Positions 45,520 to 54,768 of a stretch of 64,000 bases of DNA are shown here, one piece after another (position 1 is the first letter of the stretch; each line of letters starts with the position of its first letter). Source of the stretch: Cherax quadricarinatus (Eukaryota > Arthropoda > Malacostraca > Decapoda > Parastacidae); assembly GCF_038502225.1 (NCBI RefSeq), contig NC_091298.1, forward strand, positions 34,566,609-34,630,608, in the 5' to 3' direction. The position numbers were made by a program, and so were the translations under genes. The notes beneath the pieces are model-generated. The model saw nothing but the letters and a program-made list of their open reading frames with translations, did not search any database and was not told the origin of the DNA.

Positions 45520-45532
45520 GAAGCAGAAGCAA
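43611..45532 (-). pseudogene. Family G LINE polyprotein C-terminal part
   Basis: RT: GRLLAWIESYLRGRQACVSF, GAPQGGVLSPTLM, the catalytic SYADDLALVV, a TAG stop at about 45193, then WTGSYLYLGIYIDKKLTF and RLYYIQAIRSLIDYCAQALT. RNase H: VYFTDGSVDPDRKRAASGLY, a frameshift near 44280, VHVDSTSAINALSH, LNWIPNHAGIWGNKAADDAA (WiPgHaGi box). C terminus: CTAIHRLRLGF and CQYCQ-(X)8-H-(X)4-C, a zinc-knuckle-like end. RT plus RNase H plus terminal CCHC fits the I/Nimb group. The first codons (MLLLLLAR) come partly from flanking sequence, not from the LINE. Confidence 0.85.
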
Positions 45533-45785
45533 GGAGCCTGGCGCTTATATACTAACGTCAGGTGTAGCAGACGAGGGCATAGTCACTGGTAGGCGGGATT
45601 CCCCAGTGGAAGTAGGTCAGTAGGTCCTTCCCAAAGAGATGGGTTAGTTGTAGTAATAGTTGTCGTAGTCGTGAAGGTTATGTACATGTCCTCAGAATCA
45701 AGATTCCATGATGTTGCAGTGTCTGACAAGTTATGCAAGAATGAAAATAAAATGAAATTAAGACACATGTGCGACATCTGGGTAT

Positions 45786-45832
45786 CTTTATTGTAGACGT
45801 TTCGCCATCCAGTGGCTTTATCAATACAAATT
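45786..45832 (-). ncRNA. Hammerhead-ribozyme-like motif (UUGAUAA variant), second repeat
   Basis: Same architecture as 43262-43308: UUGUA/UACAA stem I, UUGAUAA, extra A, GCCA-CUGGA-UGGC stem II with all four pairs intact, GAAAC, GUC. It lies 2524 bp from its partner, or about 416 bp once the nested LINE is removed. Confidence 0.65.
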
Positions 45833-45835
45833 CCA

Positions 45836-46415
45836 GGTTAGCAGTAATCTAAAACCAAGACAACAGTGCATTAGTGTTCGCAATAAAGCTAACAGAATTC
45901 TTGCCTTCATATCTAGAAGTATAAATAATAGAAGTTCTCAGGTTGTTCTTCAACTCTATATATCCATGGTTAGGCCTCATTTAGACAATGCTGCTTAGTT
46001 CTGGTCACCGTATTACAGAATGAATATAAATGCTCTGGAAAACGTACAGAGGATGACAAAGATGATCCAATGTATCAGAAATATTCCCTATGAAGATAGA
46101 CTGAGGGCCCTGAATCTGGACTCTCTCGAAAGGCGTAGAATTAGAGGGTATTTGATCGAGGTGTATAAATGGAAAACAGGAATAAATAAAGGGGATGTAA
46201 ATAGCGTGCTGAAAATTTCCAGCCAAGACAGGACTCGCAGCAATGGTTTCAAGTTGGAAAAATTCAGATTCAGGAAGGATATAGGAAAGCACTGGTTTGG
46301 TAATAGAGTTGTGGATGAGTGGAACAAACTCCCGAGTACAGTTATTCAGGCTAAAACGTTGTGTAGTTTTAAAAATAGGTTAGATAAATACATGAGTGGG
46401 TGTGGGTGGGTGTGA
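45836..46415 (+). pseudogene. CR1 family A copy 2, ORF2 C terminus
   Basis: Resumes immediately after the insertion (SSNLKPRQQCISVRNKANRI), then NINALENVQRMTKMIQCIRN, DRLRALNLDSLERRRIRGYL and FKNRLDKYMSGCGW. One codon is lost in QKRMTK relative to copy 1, and a stop falls at about 45995. Otherwise nearly identical to 24410-25001. Confidence 0.85.
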
Positions 46416-46612
46416 GTTGGACCTGACTAGCTTGTGCTGCTGGGTCTGGTGCAGTGCTCCATCCTTGAGTGGGGGTGACAGACTGGGTGGGTCATTGGGC
46501 TAATCCAGGGGGGGTTCATTGGGTTAATCCTGGGGGGGGGTCTGACATGGACCTGCTCCGCATGGGTCAGTAGGCCTGTTGCAGTGTTCCTTCTTTCTTA
46601 TGTTCTTATGCA

Positions 46613-47809
46613 TGATAATCAGCGCGGTTTCAGGGAGAGAAAATTGCCACTAGCCTACTATAGTTTCACGACAAGGTGACAGCAAAAAGATTAGAGAGAG
46701 GGAGAGGGAGGTGGGATGGGTATATTTAATTTTCTTTGATGACACGAAGGCTTTTAACACAGTTCCATGCAAGAGATTAGTGCAAAAGGTAGAGGAGCAG
46801 CCAGGAATAAGAGGAAAGGCACTGCAATGGATCAGAGTTTATATGACAGGAAGGAAACAACGAGTGTTGGTTCGTGATGAAGTGTCAAAGTAGGCACATG
46901 TGTCGAGTGCGGTTCCACAAGGGTCAGTCCTAGGTCTCGTGCTGTTTCTTGTATATGTGAATGACATGATGGAAGGAATAGATTCAGAGGTGTAAGAGGT
47001 GAATACAAGCGGACGAGGGTCGGGTAAGATTACAAGGGAATCTGGATAGGCTGCAAGCCTGGTTCGACAAATGGCTCTTGGAGTTTAACCACAAGTAGCG
47101 CAAAGTCATGAAGATTCGGGAAGGACAAACAAGGCCACAGACCGAGTACTGGCTAGGGCATCAAAGGCTGTAGTGTTCATTTAGGAAAAGAATCTTGGGG
47201 ATAAATGTTATACCGAGCATGTCCCCTGATGCACACATCAAACAACCACTGCAACATATGGGCACATGACCGACTTGAAAATAGCATTTTGACTTCCAAG
47301 TAAGGAATTATTCACAACACCGTGAATGTTAGGCCCATCCTGGAGTATGCAGCACCAGTCTGGAACCCACACCTAGTCAAACCTCGTCAAGAAGCTGGAG
47401 AAAGTGCAAAAGTCTGCAACAAGATTAGTTCCAGAACTGAGGGATATGTCTTATGAGGATAGGTTAAGGGAAGCCAACTCTGATGACACTAGAGGATAGA
47501 AGGAATAAGGACGATATGATAACGAAGCAGAAAATACTGAAAGGACCTGACAAGGTGGACAGGGCTTGAATGTTTCTGAGATGGGACACAGGGTCAAGGG
47601 CCCACAACTGGAAGTTGAAAACAAAGATGAGTCATAAGGATGTTAGTGAGCATTTCTTCAGCCTTAGAGGTATCAGAAAGAGAAATAATCTTAAGAGTGA
47701 TGTAGTGGAGGCAGGATCCATACATAGCTTTAACAAATAGTATGATAAAGCTCATGGTACAGGAAGAGAGTGGACCTAGTGGCCACCAGTGAAGAGACGG
47801 AGCCAGGTC
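46613..47809 (+). mobile_element. Family C LINE, decayed RT to C terminus
   Basis: Plus strand: NQRGFRERKLP-like start, FFDDTKAFNTVPCKRLVQKV (motif A), YMTGRKQRVLVRDEVSK, VPQGSVLGLVLFLVYVND, then decayed thumb with VRPILEYAAPVWNPHLVK-like codons at about 47330-47385 and HNWKLKTKMSHKDVSEHFF at about 47605-47660. It ends TACAGGAAGAGAGTGGACCT. Many frameshifts; the catalytic FADD box is not recoverable. Confidence 0.78.
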
Positions 47810-47880
47810 TGGTGCAGAGCTCAGGCTCTGCACCAGCTCAGAGGTGACCTGTACTTAGCTCAGAGGTGACCTGAACTTAG
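47810..47880. repeat. Hairpin and short direct repeats at the LINE-LINE junction
   Basis: TGGTGCAGAG-CTCAGG-CTCTGCACCA (47810-47835) forms a 10-bp inverted repeat. It is followed by two to three copies of a 22-bp unit, AGCTCAGAGGTGACCTGNAC plus TT. This is probably the 5' terminus of the next CR1 (family B). Confidence 0.75.
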
Positions 47881-47925
47881 CTCAGTGAGGACGCGTCAGC
47901 TGTGCTCTCTACGTACTGAATCAAG

Positions 47926-48762
47926 ATGCCCTCCATCGAGCAACTTTACCAACAGCTTAAGGAAGAATTGAGGATGGCGAAGATGAAGATTCGGCGACTG
48001 ATCGAGGAAAACAAGAAGATTCGTAGTAGTCCTCCTGTTTTGAGTCCTCAGGTCAAGAAGGGAAACTGGTCAGTGGCTGGACAGCATGGAACGAAGTTGA
48101 CGATCAAGAAGACGAATGGAAAGGTAGAAACGATGAAGAAGAAAGAGACTGCTGTGGAAATTGTTGTGGAAACATCTAATACATTCTCCGTGCTACCCGA
48201 CGAATGTGAGTCGACTACTGGGAACGACACGACGAACGACACCAAGGAAAGTAAGAATATTGTTGTTGTTGGGGATAGCCAAGTTAGGTAAATGGATAGG
48301 GCGTTTTGCTTGAAGGACAGGAGTAGGAGACAGAGGGTTTGCTTTCCTGAGGCTGGGATGGAGGATATTGTTAGCCGTCTGGATGACATCATGAGAGATA
48401 ATGGGAGCAATCCTATTATCTGCCTCAGTGCTGGAGGCAATGATGTTGGCAGACGTAGGAGTGAGGACCCGATTAGCAGGTATAGGTCAGCAATAGAAAT
48501 AATTAGGAGGAAGGGTGGGAACCCTGTCATATGTGGTATTTTGCCAAGGAGAGGAGTTGGAAATGAATGGTTGTCCAGGGCAATTGGTGTCAATTGCTGG
48601 CTGGACAAATACTGTAAGGAAAATGCAGTAACATTCATTGACAACTGGGACCTCTTCTATGGCAGAAATGACATGTATGCCAAGGATGGGGTTCACTTAT
48701 CTAGGTCTGGGGTGGGGGCACTGGCAACTGCAGTGGAGGGAGCTGTTAGGACTTTAAACTAG
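47926..48762 (+). pseudogene. CR1 family B ORF1 (coiled coil + SGNH/GDSL esterase), one stop
   Basis: Begins MPSIEQLYQQLKEELRMAKM (coiled coil to about residue 30), then a basic linker, VVVGDSQVR with the family GDSQ nucleophile block intact, a single TAA at 48289-48291 (where family A has Tyr), then DRAFCLKDRSRRQRVCFPEA, IICLSAGGNDVG (Gly/Asn oxyanion block), ILPRRGVGNEWLSRAIGVN, FIDNWDLFYG and DGVHLSRSG (catalytic Asp/His). Apart from that one stop the esterase is complete. It is the best-preserved ORF1 in the window. Confidence 0.87.
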
Positions 48763-48776
48763 GAATAGTTAGTGGT

Positions 48777-50122
48777 ATGGGTTTTGGCAGGAAAACAGTG
48801 AAGTCCCAGTGTAGTAATATTACGAGTTCTAGGGGAACTAGTAATAAGCAGAAAAAGATAGATATTGAAAAGCCAGTGACACTAGGTGAGAAGGACAGTA
48901 ATAGATTTGGTAGAAAAACAGAAATGAGCAAAAAGGGTAAAGAGAAAGGAGAGTCTTTCAATGTATATTATGCTAATAGCCGTAGTGCTAGGAATAAGAT
49001 GGAAGAATTGAGATTAGTTGCTAGTGCAGGTAACTTTGATGTATTTGCCATAACTGAGACGTGGTTTAATTAAAAAAGTCGGGACATGCCTTCGGAATGT
49101 CACATTCAGGGTTTTAAATTGTTCCAAGTTGGTAGAAGTATCGGGAAGGGGGTGGGGTGGCATTGTATGTCCGAGATCGCTTGAACTGTTGCATAAAAAC
49201 GGGTATTAAGTCTGAAGTAACACATACAGAGTCTGTTTGGATAGAATTTTCAGAGGGGCATGAAAAATTGATTTTAGGTGTGATATACCGTCCCCCAAAC
49301 TTAGATAGGGACCAAGGGAGACTACTATGGGAGGAAATTGTTAGGGCCACAAGGCACGATAATGTAGTAATTCTAGGAGACTCCAAGACACGATCTAAGA
49401 TCTAACCTCCAAGACACGATCTAAGATCTAACCTCCAATCATATTGATTGGAATTTCTTGACTGGGAATTTAGAATCATACGACTTCTTAGAAGTAGTTC
49501 AGGATTGTTTGTTGAAGCAGTTTGTGACAGAACCTACAAGGGAAAATAACCTGCTTGACTTAGTTCTGGCAAACAATGATTCCCTTGTTAATAATTTAGA
49601 AATTTCAGAGGAACTGGGTGCTAGCGACCACAAATCAATTACATTTAGCATTGATTGGAAGTATGATAGTAGGGATAACTCGGTAACAGTCCCAGATTTT
49701 CGCTTAGCAGATTACGATGGGCTTAGAGAACACTTATCATCTGTTGACTGGGGTAACGAAGAGAGCTATCAAAGAACGTTTATCCCGTAAAAAGAAATTA
49801 GATCAAATAGAAATAACACAAAATGGATGAATAATAGGCTGAAATATCTACTAGGGCATAAGAAGGGAATTTATAGGCGCATCGAAAGAGGTGAGGGTCA
49901 TCTTATGAATCAGTATATTTACATTAAGAGGGACATTAAAAAGGGGATAAGAAAAGCGAAAAGGGACTATAAAACTAAAGTTGCTAGGGATTCGAAAACT
50001 AACCCAAAAAGTTTTTTCCAGGTCTATAGAACAAAAGTTAGAGATAAGATAGGTCCCCTTAAAAATAACTATGGGCATCTTACTGACAAAGAGAATGAAA
50101 TGTGCTCGATTTCGTGCAAGAC
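48777..50122 (+). pseudogene. CR1 family B ORF2 (endonuclease and RT N terminus)
   Basis: Leader GFGRKTVKSQCSNITSSRG, then endonuclease FNVYYANSRSARNKMEELRL, FAITETWFN, (frame change) ALYVRDRLNCC, LILGVIYRPPNLDRD, VVILGDSKTR (GDFN altered; a 30-bp AAGACACGATCTAAGATCTA-type duplication lies at 49384-49434), LEISEELGASDHKSITF, then linker MNNRLKYLLGHKKGIYRR and RKAKRDYKTKVARDSKTNPK. It is cut off before RT motif A. Confidence 0.82.
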
Positions 50123-50531
50123 AGGTATACAATACCGACAAGATGAAAGTTAAGACACTTGTGCAACATCTGGTTATCTTCCTTGTAGACGTTTCGCCAT
50201 CCAGTGGCTTTATCAATACAAATTCTTGGACATAATTAGAAAACAGAAAAACTATATACAAAAGATGAGGGAATCAGTCCCTCAGCCTTGGAGGTGGTGA
50301 TAACACCACCATTGTGTAGAGATTCTGAAGCACAGGTAAGGAGACTGGCACTTATATAGGCGTCAGTGAATAGGGACGTGTAGAAGATGAGGGCATAGTC
50401 ACTGGTAGGCGGAATTCCCCAGTGGAAGTAGGTCCTACCCAAAATGATGGGTTAGTTGTAGAAGTCGTGAAGAAGGTCTTGTAGATGTCCTCTGAACCAA
50501 GATTCCAATATGTTGCAGTGCCTGACAAGTT
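50123..50531 (-). mobile_element. Hammerhead-like element, single copy
   Basis: Minus-strand order: 5' end CTTGTCAGGCACTGCAACAT near 50520, body with CTATATAAG-type TATA box at 50351-50360, hammerhead-like core at 50183-50221, then AAGATAACCAGATGTTGCAC, and a terminal CATCTTGTCGGTATTGTATA. GTGCAAGAC occurs at 50114-50122 and 50532-50540 and may be the target-site duplication, though a similar GCAAG also appears at the end of another copy. It carries no open frame of note. Confidence 0.78.
50183..50221 (-). ncRNA. Hammerhead-ribozyme-like motif (UUGAUAA variant)
   Basis: Minus strand: UUGUA (50217-50221), UUGAUAA (50210-50216), A, stem II GCCA-CUGGA-UGGC, GAAAC (50191-50195), GUC (50188-50190), UACAA (50183-50187). 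All stem I and stem II pairs are intact. A cleavage event would fall after the C of GUC. The extra A between the core and stem II, and the loopless stem III, depart from the textbook form. Confidence 0.65.
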
Positions 50532-50540
50532 GTGCAAGAC

Positions 50541-50672
50541 CTGTCTTGCAACATCATGGAATCTTGGTTCAGAGGGCATCTACAAGACCTTCACGACTTC
50601 TACAGCTGACCCATCATTTTGGGTAGGACCTACTTCCACTGGGGAATTCCGCCTACCAGTGACTATGCCCTC
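50541..50672 (+). mobile_element. Inverted 5' portion of a hammerhead-like element
   Basis: Reverse complement of the 5' part of 50123-50531 (TTGCAACATCATGGAATCTT, CATCTACAAGACCTTCACGA, CCCATCATTTTGGGTAGGAC, AATTCCGCCTACCAGTGACT). It stops before the hammerhead core. The two copies meet 5' end to 5' end at about 50540. Confidence 0.8.
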
Positions 50673-50674
50673 AG

Positions 50675-51106
50675 TGACTATGACTCACACACACACCTTC
50701 ATCGACCAACGATCTCGCCTCTCTAATTACCCCGTGTTGAGAGAGACTTTCCTCAGAGTGGTGGTTACTGGATCTTCGTCTTCACTATCAGGATTGGTGC
50801 GTCGGTGGCTGCCTACCCAAGGGCAGGAAGCCTCCCTCTGCACTCCTGTTGTTGCTGTTTGAAGTCTCCACGCCTCAGCCTGTACGTGTGGTCTGCACGG
50901 CATACAGCCAGTGTTGCCTCTCCTCGCCGTTCAGGGCATACAGTGCTCCATCAAGCTACAGCTCACCTCCTCAGTGTCCTGCGCCTCCAGCGACGGACTC
51001 CACAAGAAAACTTTAAAGTTAAAACCAGGCAAGTACGTGTGTCTACTTCACACGTACTTGCATAGCCAATTATTCTCACAGATTTGGCCGCCACATCTAA
51101 TTTAAG
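50675..51106 (+). other. Probable 5' UTR of the Jockey-like LINE
   Basis: GC-richer non-coding block directly upstream of the Gag-like ORF, starting near the (CA)n at 50688 and including TACGTGTGTCTACTTCACACGTACTTG, which contains a short ACGTGTG/CACACGT inverted repeat at about 51032-51056 (sequence here abbreviated by position). Short open frames in it have no family resemblance. Confidence 0.45.
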
Positions 51107-52357
51107 GTGCCTTCAATGCCTTCCAGTTCCTTCCCCCTTACCTTTCCTCCTCTACCACCAACACCTGCCTCTACTCTGTCTACTCCTGCCTCTACCTCTT
51201 CTAAACCCAATTCTTTCTCGCTTAACCTCAAATACTCTAAATCTGATCATGCCACTATCTGTCCTGGAAATTTATTGTACCAGATCACTGGCGCACCTCA
51301 GCTGAAAGTCTTTAAAACCAACTCAGGCTTCAAACTCCTTCTTGACAGACATTCTTATGAAACATACACCTCAACCGAGACCAGACAAAAACTTCTCAAT
51401 GCAGGCTTCACTATTATTTGGACTCCTGAGCACCGCGCCAAATGCACAGTGATCGCAAAACACGTAGACTATTCTCTCCTGACTGCCTATGACACAGACA
51501 AAGAAGACTTAATCAAAGACATTAGCACTAAGAACAAAGTCTCTGTTGACGATATTTACAGACCTGAGAACTCTGCCATCCTCAAAACCCGCTGTTCAAA
51601 TCCTTCTGACGCCTCTACACTCTTTAATCAAGGAATCCTTGCTAAGACCATCCGCATTCCTCCAAACACTCTTTTCACTCCAAACTTTCACCCCATCACA
51701 CAATGCCTGAAATGCTACAAATTCGGCCACGACAAAATGTCATGCACTTCCACACAAATCTGCTCCAGATGTTCAGCAACTGGCCACTTCTGGAACACTT
51801 GCAACCTCCCCCTTAAATGTTCTAACTGTGGCAGGTCACACACTGCAGTTGCAAATTCCTGCCCTTCTAGAAAAGACTTTCTCTCCACCCTCAGAGCCAG
51901 CCAACCTCCCTTCCTCCCCAACCCCTTCCCTGCACCTCCCTCCCCTACCATACCTTCCTTCCCTACCATACCTTCCTCTCCTACCCCCAATGCCTGGGCT
52001 ACTCCACACACTTGGTCTACCTCTCCTACTCTACACACCTCAAACACCAACAACCAGACTACAAGCACTTCTCCTTCTACACCTACACCCACACTAGACT
52101 ACAAAACTAACTGCCAGCTCGCCACTGCTGCCCACTCTGCGATGGTAATCTCTCAAACTTACCAATCAGACTACTCAAATGTCCTTAACCTAATCTTGTC
52201 TGCAAACAATCTTTCCTCTTTAATTATCCCTCCTTCCTGCTTCTCTTCTAAGCCTCCTACAACCTCTACCTCCTCCCTCTCTCCCACCCCCCACTTCCTA
52301 CACCCACCAGCTCTCCTCCTTCCCTACCCCTCTTCACTACTTCTACCCCTCCCATAA
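51107..52357 (+). CDS. Jockey-like LINE ORF1 (Gag-like, three zinc knuckles)
   Basis: 416 codons, uninterrupted. Ser/Thr/Pro-rich N terminus, a central RNA-binding-like region (about residues 60-190) with KTNSGFKLLLDRHSYETYTS, then three Cys/His knuckles at about 197-255: CLKCYKFGHDKMSC (CX2CX4HX4C), CSRCSATGHFWNTC (CX2CX4HX4C) and CSNCGRSHTAVANSC (CX2CX3HX6C). The C-terminal third is Pro/Ser/Thr-rich and low complexity, and continues out of frame to about 52760. Such proteins bind the LINE RNA and assemble the RNP. ORF2 begins at 52768. It is the only long LINE ORF here with no stop. Confidence 0.82.
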   Translation: MPSMPSSSFPLTFPPLPPTPASTLSTPASTSSKPNSFSLNLKYSKSDHATICPGNLLYQITGAPQLKVFKTNSGFKLLLDRHSYETYTSTETRQKLLNAGFTIIWTPEHRAKCTVIAKHVDYSLLTAYDTDKEDLIKDISTKNKVSVDDIYRPENSAILKTRCSNPSDASTLFNQGILAKTIRIPPNTLFTPNFHPITQCLKCYKFGHDKMSCTSTQICSRCSATGHFWNTCNLPLKCSNCGRSHTAVANSCPSRKDFLSTLRASQPPFLPNPFPAPPSPTIPSFPTIPSSPTPNAWATPHTWSTSPTLHTSNTNNQTTSTSPSTPTPTLDYKTNCQLATAAHSAMVISQTYQSDYSNVLNLILSANNLSSLIIPPSCFSSKPPTTSTSSLSPTPHFLHPPALLLPYPSSLLLPLP

Positions 52358-52767
52358 ACACCCCTACTGCTGCTGCTACGACCACCCCTCCCCCACCTCC
52401 TTACCCACTTCCTTATCCTCAACCAAAGCTTCCACTTCCTCATCCCTTGCCATAGCTTCCACTTCCTCATCCCCTACCAAAGCTTCCACTTCCTCTGCAT
52501 CTACCTTCGTCCACTCCTCCACCACAACCAAAACTTCATCCAGGTCCAACTCCACCTCCTCCAGACAAAATCCACTCAAACCTAAACCTGCCCCAACTTC
52601 TGACAGACAGACCAAAGAACATAAAAACAGATCCATCTCTTCCTCCCCCTCCAGGAAACGGGTCCGTAACACCTACAAACACACATCCACCGATGGCACC
52701 ACTGTCATGGGCTTTAATCCAAACTCCTCCCCTGACATTAACTTTGCTATGACGAAACCATTAAATC

Positions 52768-54220
52768 ATGTTTAAAGTGATTCAGTTGAACGTACGTTCT
52801 TACTATACAATTAGACACCTACTGGCCGAGCTCCTTGAAGCAGAGATCCCAGATGTTGTTTTGCTAAACAGTACCTGCCTCAAAGCCCCTCAATGTATCT
52901 GCCATTATGGTTATACTGCACTACAGTCCCCCTATGATCCCCACGATGGGGTTGCCATCCTTGTCAAATCCAACATAAAACACGAATTTTTCCCAATCCC
53001 TTTTATTCACCAACACTGTCTTGTGGTCAGAATACACACCCACCTTGGCCCCTTTATCTTTTTCACCACCTATGCTCGCCCAAACACTATTCTCAACATA
53101 CACCACCTCTCCTAAGTCTTCAACTATACCAACACACCAACATACCTACTAGCTGACATGAATGCCAAACACACCGCCTTTCATCACACCAGTAACAACC
53201 AACTTGGTCACCAATTACTCAGCTTCACAAACCATAAACACCTAATTCATCTCGGCCCGGACTTCAACACCTTCTACAATCACACTGTGGCCCGGTGGTC
53301 TGGTGGCTAAAGCTCCCGCTTCACACACGGAGGGCCCGGGTTCGATTCCCGGCGGGTGGAAATTCCGACACGTTTCCTTACACCTATTGTCCTGTTCACC
53401 TAGCAGCAAATAGGTACCTGGGTGTTAGTCGACTGGTGTGGGTCGCATCCTGGGGGACAAGATTAAGGACCCCAATGGAAATAAGTTAGACAGTCCTCGA
53501 TGACGCACTGACTTTCTTGGGTTATCCTGGGTGGCTAACCCTCCGGGGTTAAAAATCCGAACGAAATCTTATCTTAAGGCAAACCAGACATCATTCTGGC
53601 AAACCGAGCCAGCTCTCTATTTCAACAATACATCTCACCTGGCCCTATTACAGGCTCTGATCACATCCCAGTCATCTTACACATCTCCAACCCTATCCTC
53701 ATTCCAACCACACCTTTCTTCTCCTACAAGAACGCTGACTGGGATGCTTTCAAAAAACACATAGACAATATGAACCTCACCTATGACTACAACAACAAAC
53801 CTATCTCTGACATCGATACTCAACTTGATCTCATCCAGGACACCATTACACAAGCAGCCAACACCGCAATACCAAAGAAAATTCACACCACTCGTTATTC
53901 CTTCAAACCGTCACTCAGAACAAGATGACTAATTATATGCTACCACAACCGCTTCCTCTACAACACACATAGATTTAATCAAGTCTGATTAGATCTCACT
54001 TACCTTAGAAACAATATTTTACACTGCCTAGACCAAGACCACAACAGTCACTGGTCACAACTCATACAACAAGCAGACAAACAGCGTATTAAAAACACTA
54101 AAGCCTTCTGGAACTTTATCAAAAAAATCAGAGGCACAACTCCCACCAACAAATTCAAACACATCACCCACAACACACACATCTCAGACCCGCAGGCTGC
54201 TACCAACATCTTTAAACACA
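52768..54220 (+). pseudogene. Jockey-like LINE ORF2 (endonuclease; RT missing), with SINE insertion
   Basis: APE endonuclease blocks: KVIQLNVRSYYTIRHLLAEL (Asn of strand 1), PDVVLLNSTCL (catalytic Glu of TE lost), GVAILVKSNI, a TAA at 53113, LLADMNAKHTAF (GDFNAKH box), then the SINE at 53284-53575 between FNTFYNHT and KPDIILANRA, then GSDHIPVILH (SDH box intact). The linker ends ISDPQAATNIFKHMN. At 54220 a hammerhead-like dimer begins and no RT follows. The ORF is also stopped at 53926 and 53988. Confidence 0.82.
53284..53575 (+). mobile_element. tRNA-derived SINE
   Basis: The 5' part (53288-53362) resembles a tRNA: A-box-like TGGTCTGGTGGCTAAAGC and an exact B box GGTTCGATTCC (53339-53349), with complementary CCCGGGTTCGATTCCCGG around the T arm. 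The body contains TAGGTACCTGGGTGTTAGTC, GGTCGCATCCTGGGGGACAA and GGACCCCAATGGAAATAAG. The 3' end is a short TCTTATCTTA tail. Pol III promoter boxes would drive transcription, and mobilisation would need a LINE partner. The body looks like a conserved SINE central domain; I cannot name it without alignment. It is inserted in the endonuclease ORF of the Jockey-like LINE. Confidence 0.9.
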
Positions 54221-54284
54221 TGAACATTAAAATGGTATCAAATACCGACAGGTTGTTAGGTAAGACACATATGCAACAGTTAGG

Positions 54285-54340
54285 TATCTTTATTTCGAAA
54301 CGTTTCGCCTACACAGTAGGCTTCTTCAGTCGAGTACAGA
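54285..54340 (-). ncRNA. Hammerhead-ribozyme-like motif (CUGAAGA variant), copy 1
   Basis: Minus strand: stem I UCGA (54330-54333), core CUGAAGA matching CUGANGA (54323-54329), extra A (54322), stem II GCCUAC-UGU-GUAGGC (six pairs, 54307-54321), GAAAC (54302-54306), GUU (54299-54301), stem I UCGA (54295-54298). Four stem I pairs and six stem II pairs are intact. GAAACGUUUC is palindromic, so stem III can form between two molecules but not within one. Confidence 0.68.
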
Positions 54341-54712
54341 AAAGTTGATAGAAGCAGAAGATACTTGAAGACGATGTAATCAGTCCATCACCCTTAAAGT
54401 TTTGAGGTGGTCAGTCCCTCAGTCTGGAGAAGAGTATTGTTCCATAGTCTGAAACAATATGGAGTTCAAGTGACAGGATGGAGCCTATATACCGCCAGGA
54501 GGTGAGATGTAGGCCACTAGTAGAGGTAAGAATGTTGTCGTTGGAAGGTCAGGTCCCTCTCAAATCCAGCCATTCTCACTAGTCGAAGTTGACAAAGTTG
54601 ATTTCAGGTCTGTACCAAGATACCATTGTGTTGCAGTGTCTGACAGAGTGAACATTAAAATGGTATCAAATATCGACAGGTTGTTAGGTATGACACATAT
54701 GCAACAGTTAGG

Positions 54713-54768
54713 TATCTTTATTTCGAAACGTTTCGCCTACACAGTAGGCTTCTTCAGTCGAGTACAGA
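54713..54768 (-). ncRNA. Hammerhead-ribozyme-like motif (CUGAAGA variant), copy 2
   Basis: Identical core to 54285-54340, displaced by 428 bp. The two motifs bracket exactly one unit, as expected if a processed RNA monomer corresponded to the DNA repeat. Confidence 0.68.

Larger units (their letters stand above)
43229..45835 (-). mobile_element. Hammerhead-like element (partial dimer) interrupted by an I-like LINE
   Basis: The insertion sits in CR1 copy 2. Both ends carry the same ~90-bp segment in the same orientation (43229-43318 and 45747-45835), each with a hammerhead-like core. Between them lies the element body, seen at 43319-43423 and 45532-45746 and matching the single copy at 50123-50531. 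A 2.1-kb LINE (43424-45519) lies inside the body, flanked by GAAGCAGAAGCA. Without the LINE and one duplication the repeat distance is about 416 bp. A TATATAAG-type box is at 45543-45552 (minus). Confidence 0.8.
41755..46612 (+). mobile_element. CR1 family A copy 2, internally deleted and interrupted
   Basis: Outer limits of a second family A CR1. Parts: 5' UTR and ORF1 (41755-42658), ORF2 start to 42780, a deletion joining directly to the RT (42781-43228), an insertion of 43229-45835, then the ORF2 C terminus and 3' UTR with CTTATG tail (45836-46612). Compared with the first copy, about 1.8 kb of endonuclease and RT N terminus is missing. Confidence 0.88.
47838..50122 (+). mobile_element. 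CR1 family B LINE, 3'-interrupted
   Basis: Related to family A but clearly distinct (about half the residues shared in ORF1). 5' UTR with TTAGCTCAGTGAGGACGCG, ORF1 47926-48762, ORF2 48777 onward with endonuclease intact in pieces and RT cut off at about 50122 by a hammerhead-like element. Confidence 0.85.

Noticed and set aside
52376..52672. 98-codon minus-strand acidic frame (EEVEALVEDKEV)
   Set aside because: Antisense of the Pro/Ser/Thr-rich low-complexity tail of the Jockey-like ORF1.
53284..53362. Functional tRNA gene
   Set aside because: The tRNA-like part has a B box but poor acceptor and anticodon stems and is fused to a SINE body with a short repeat tail; a SINE is the better explanation.
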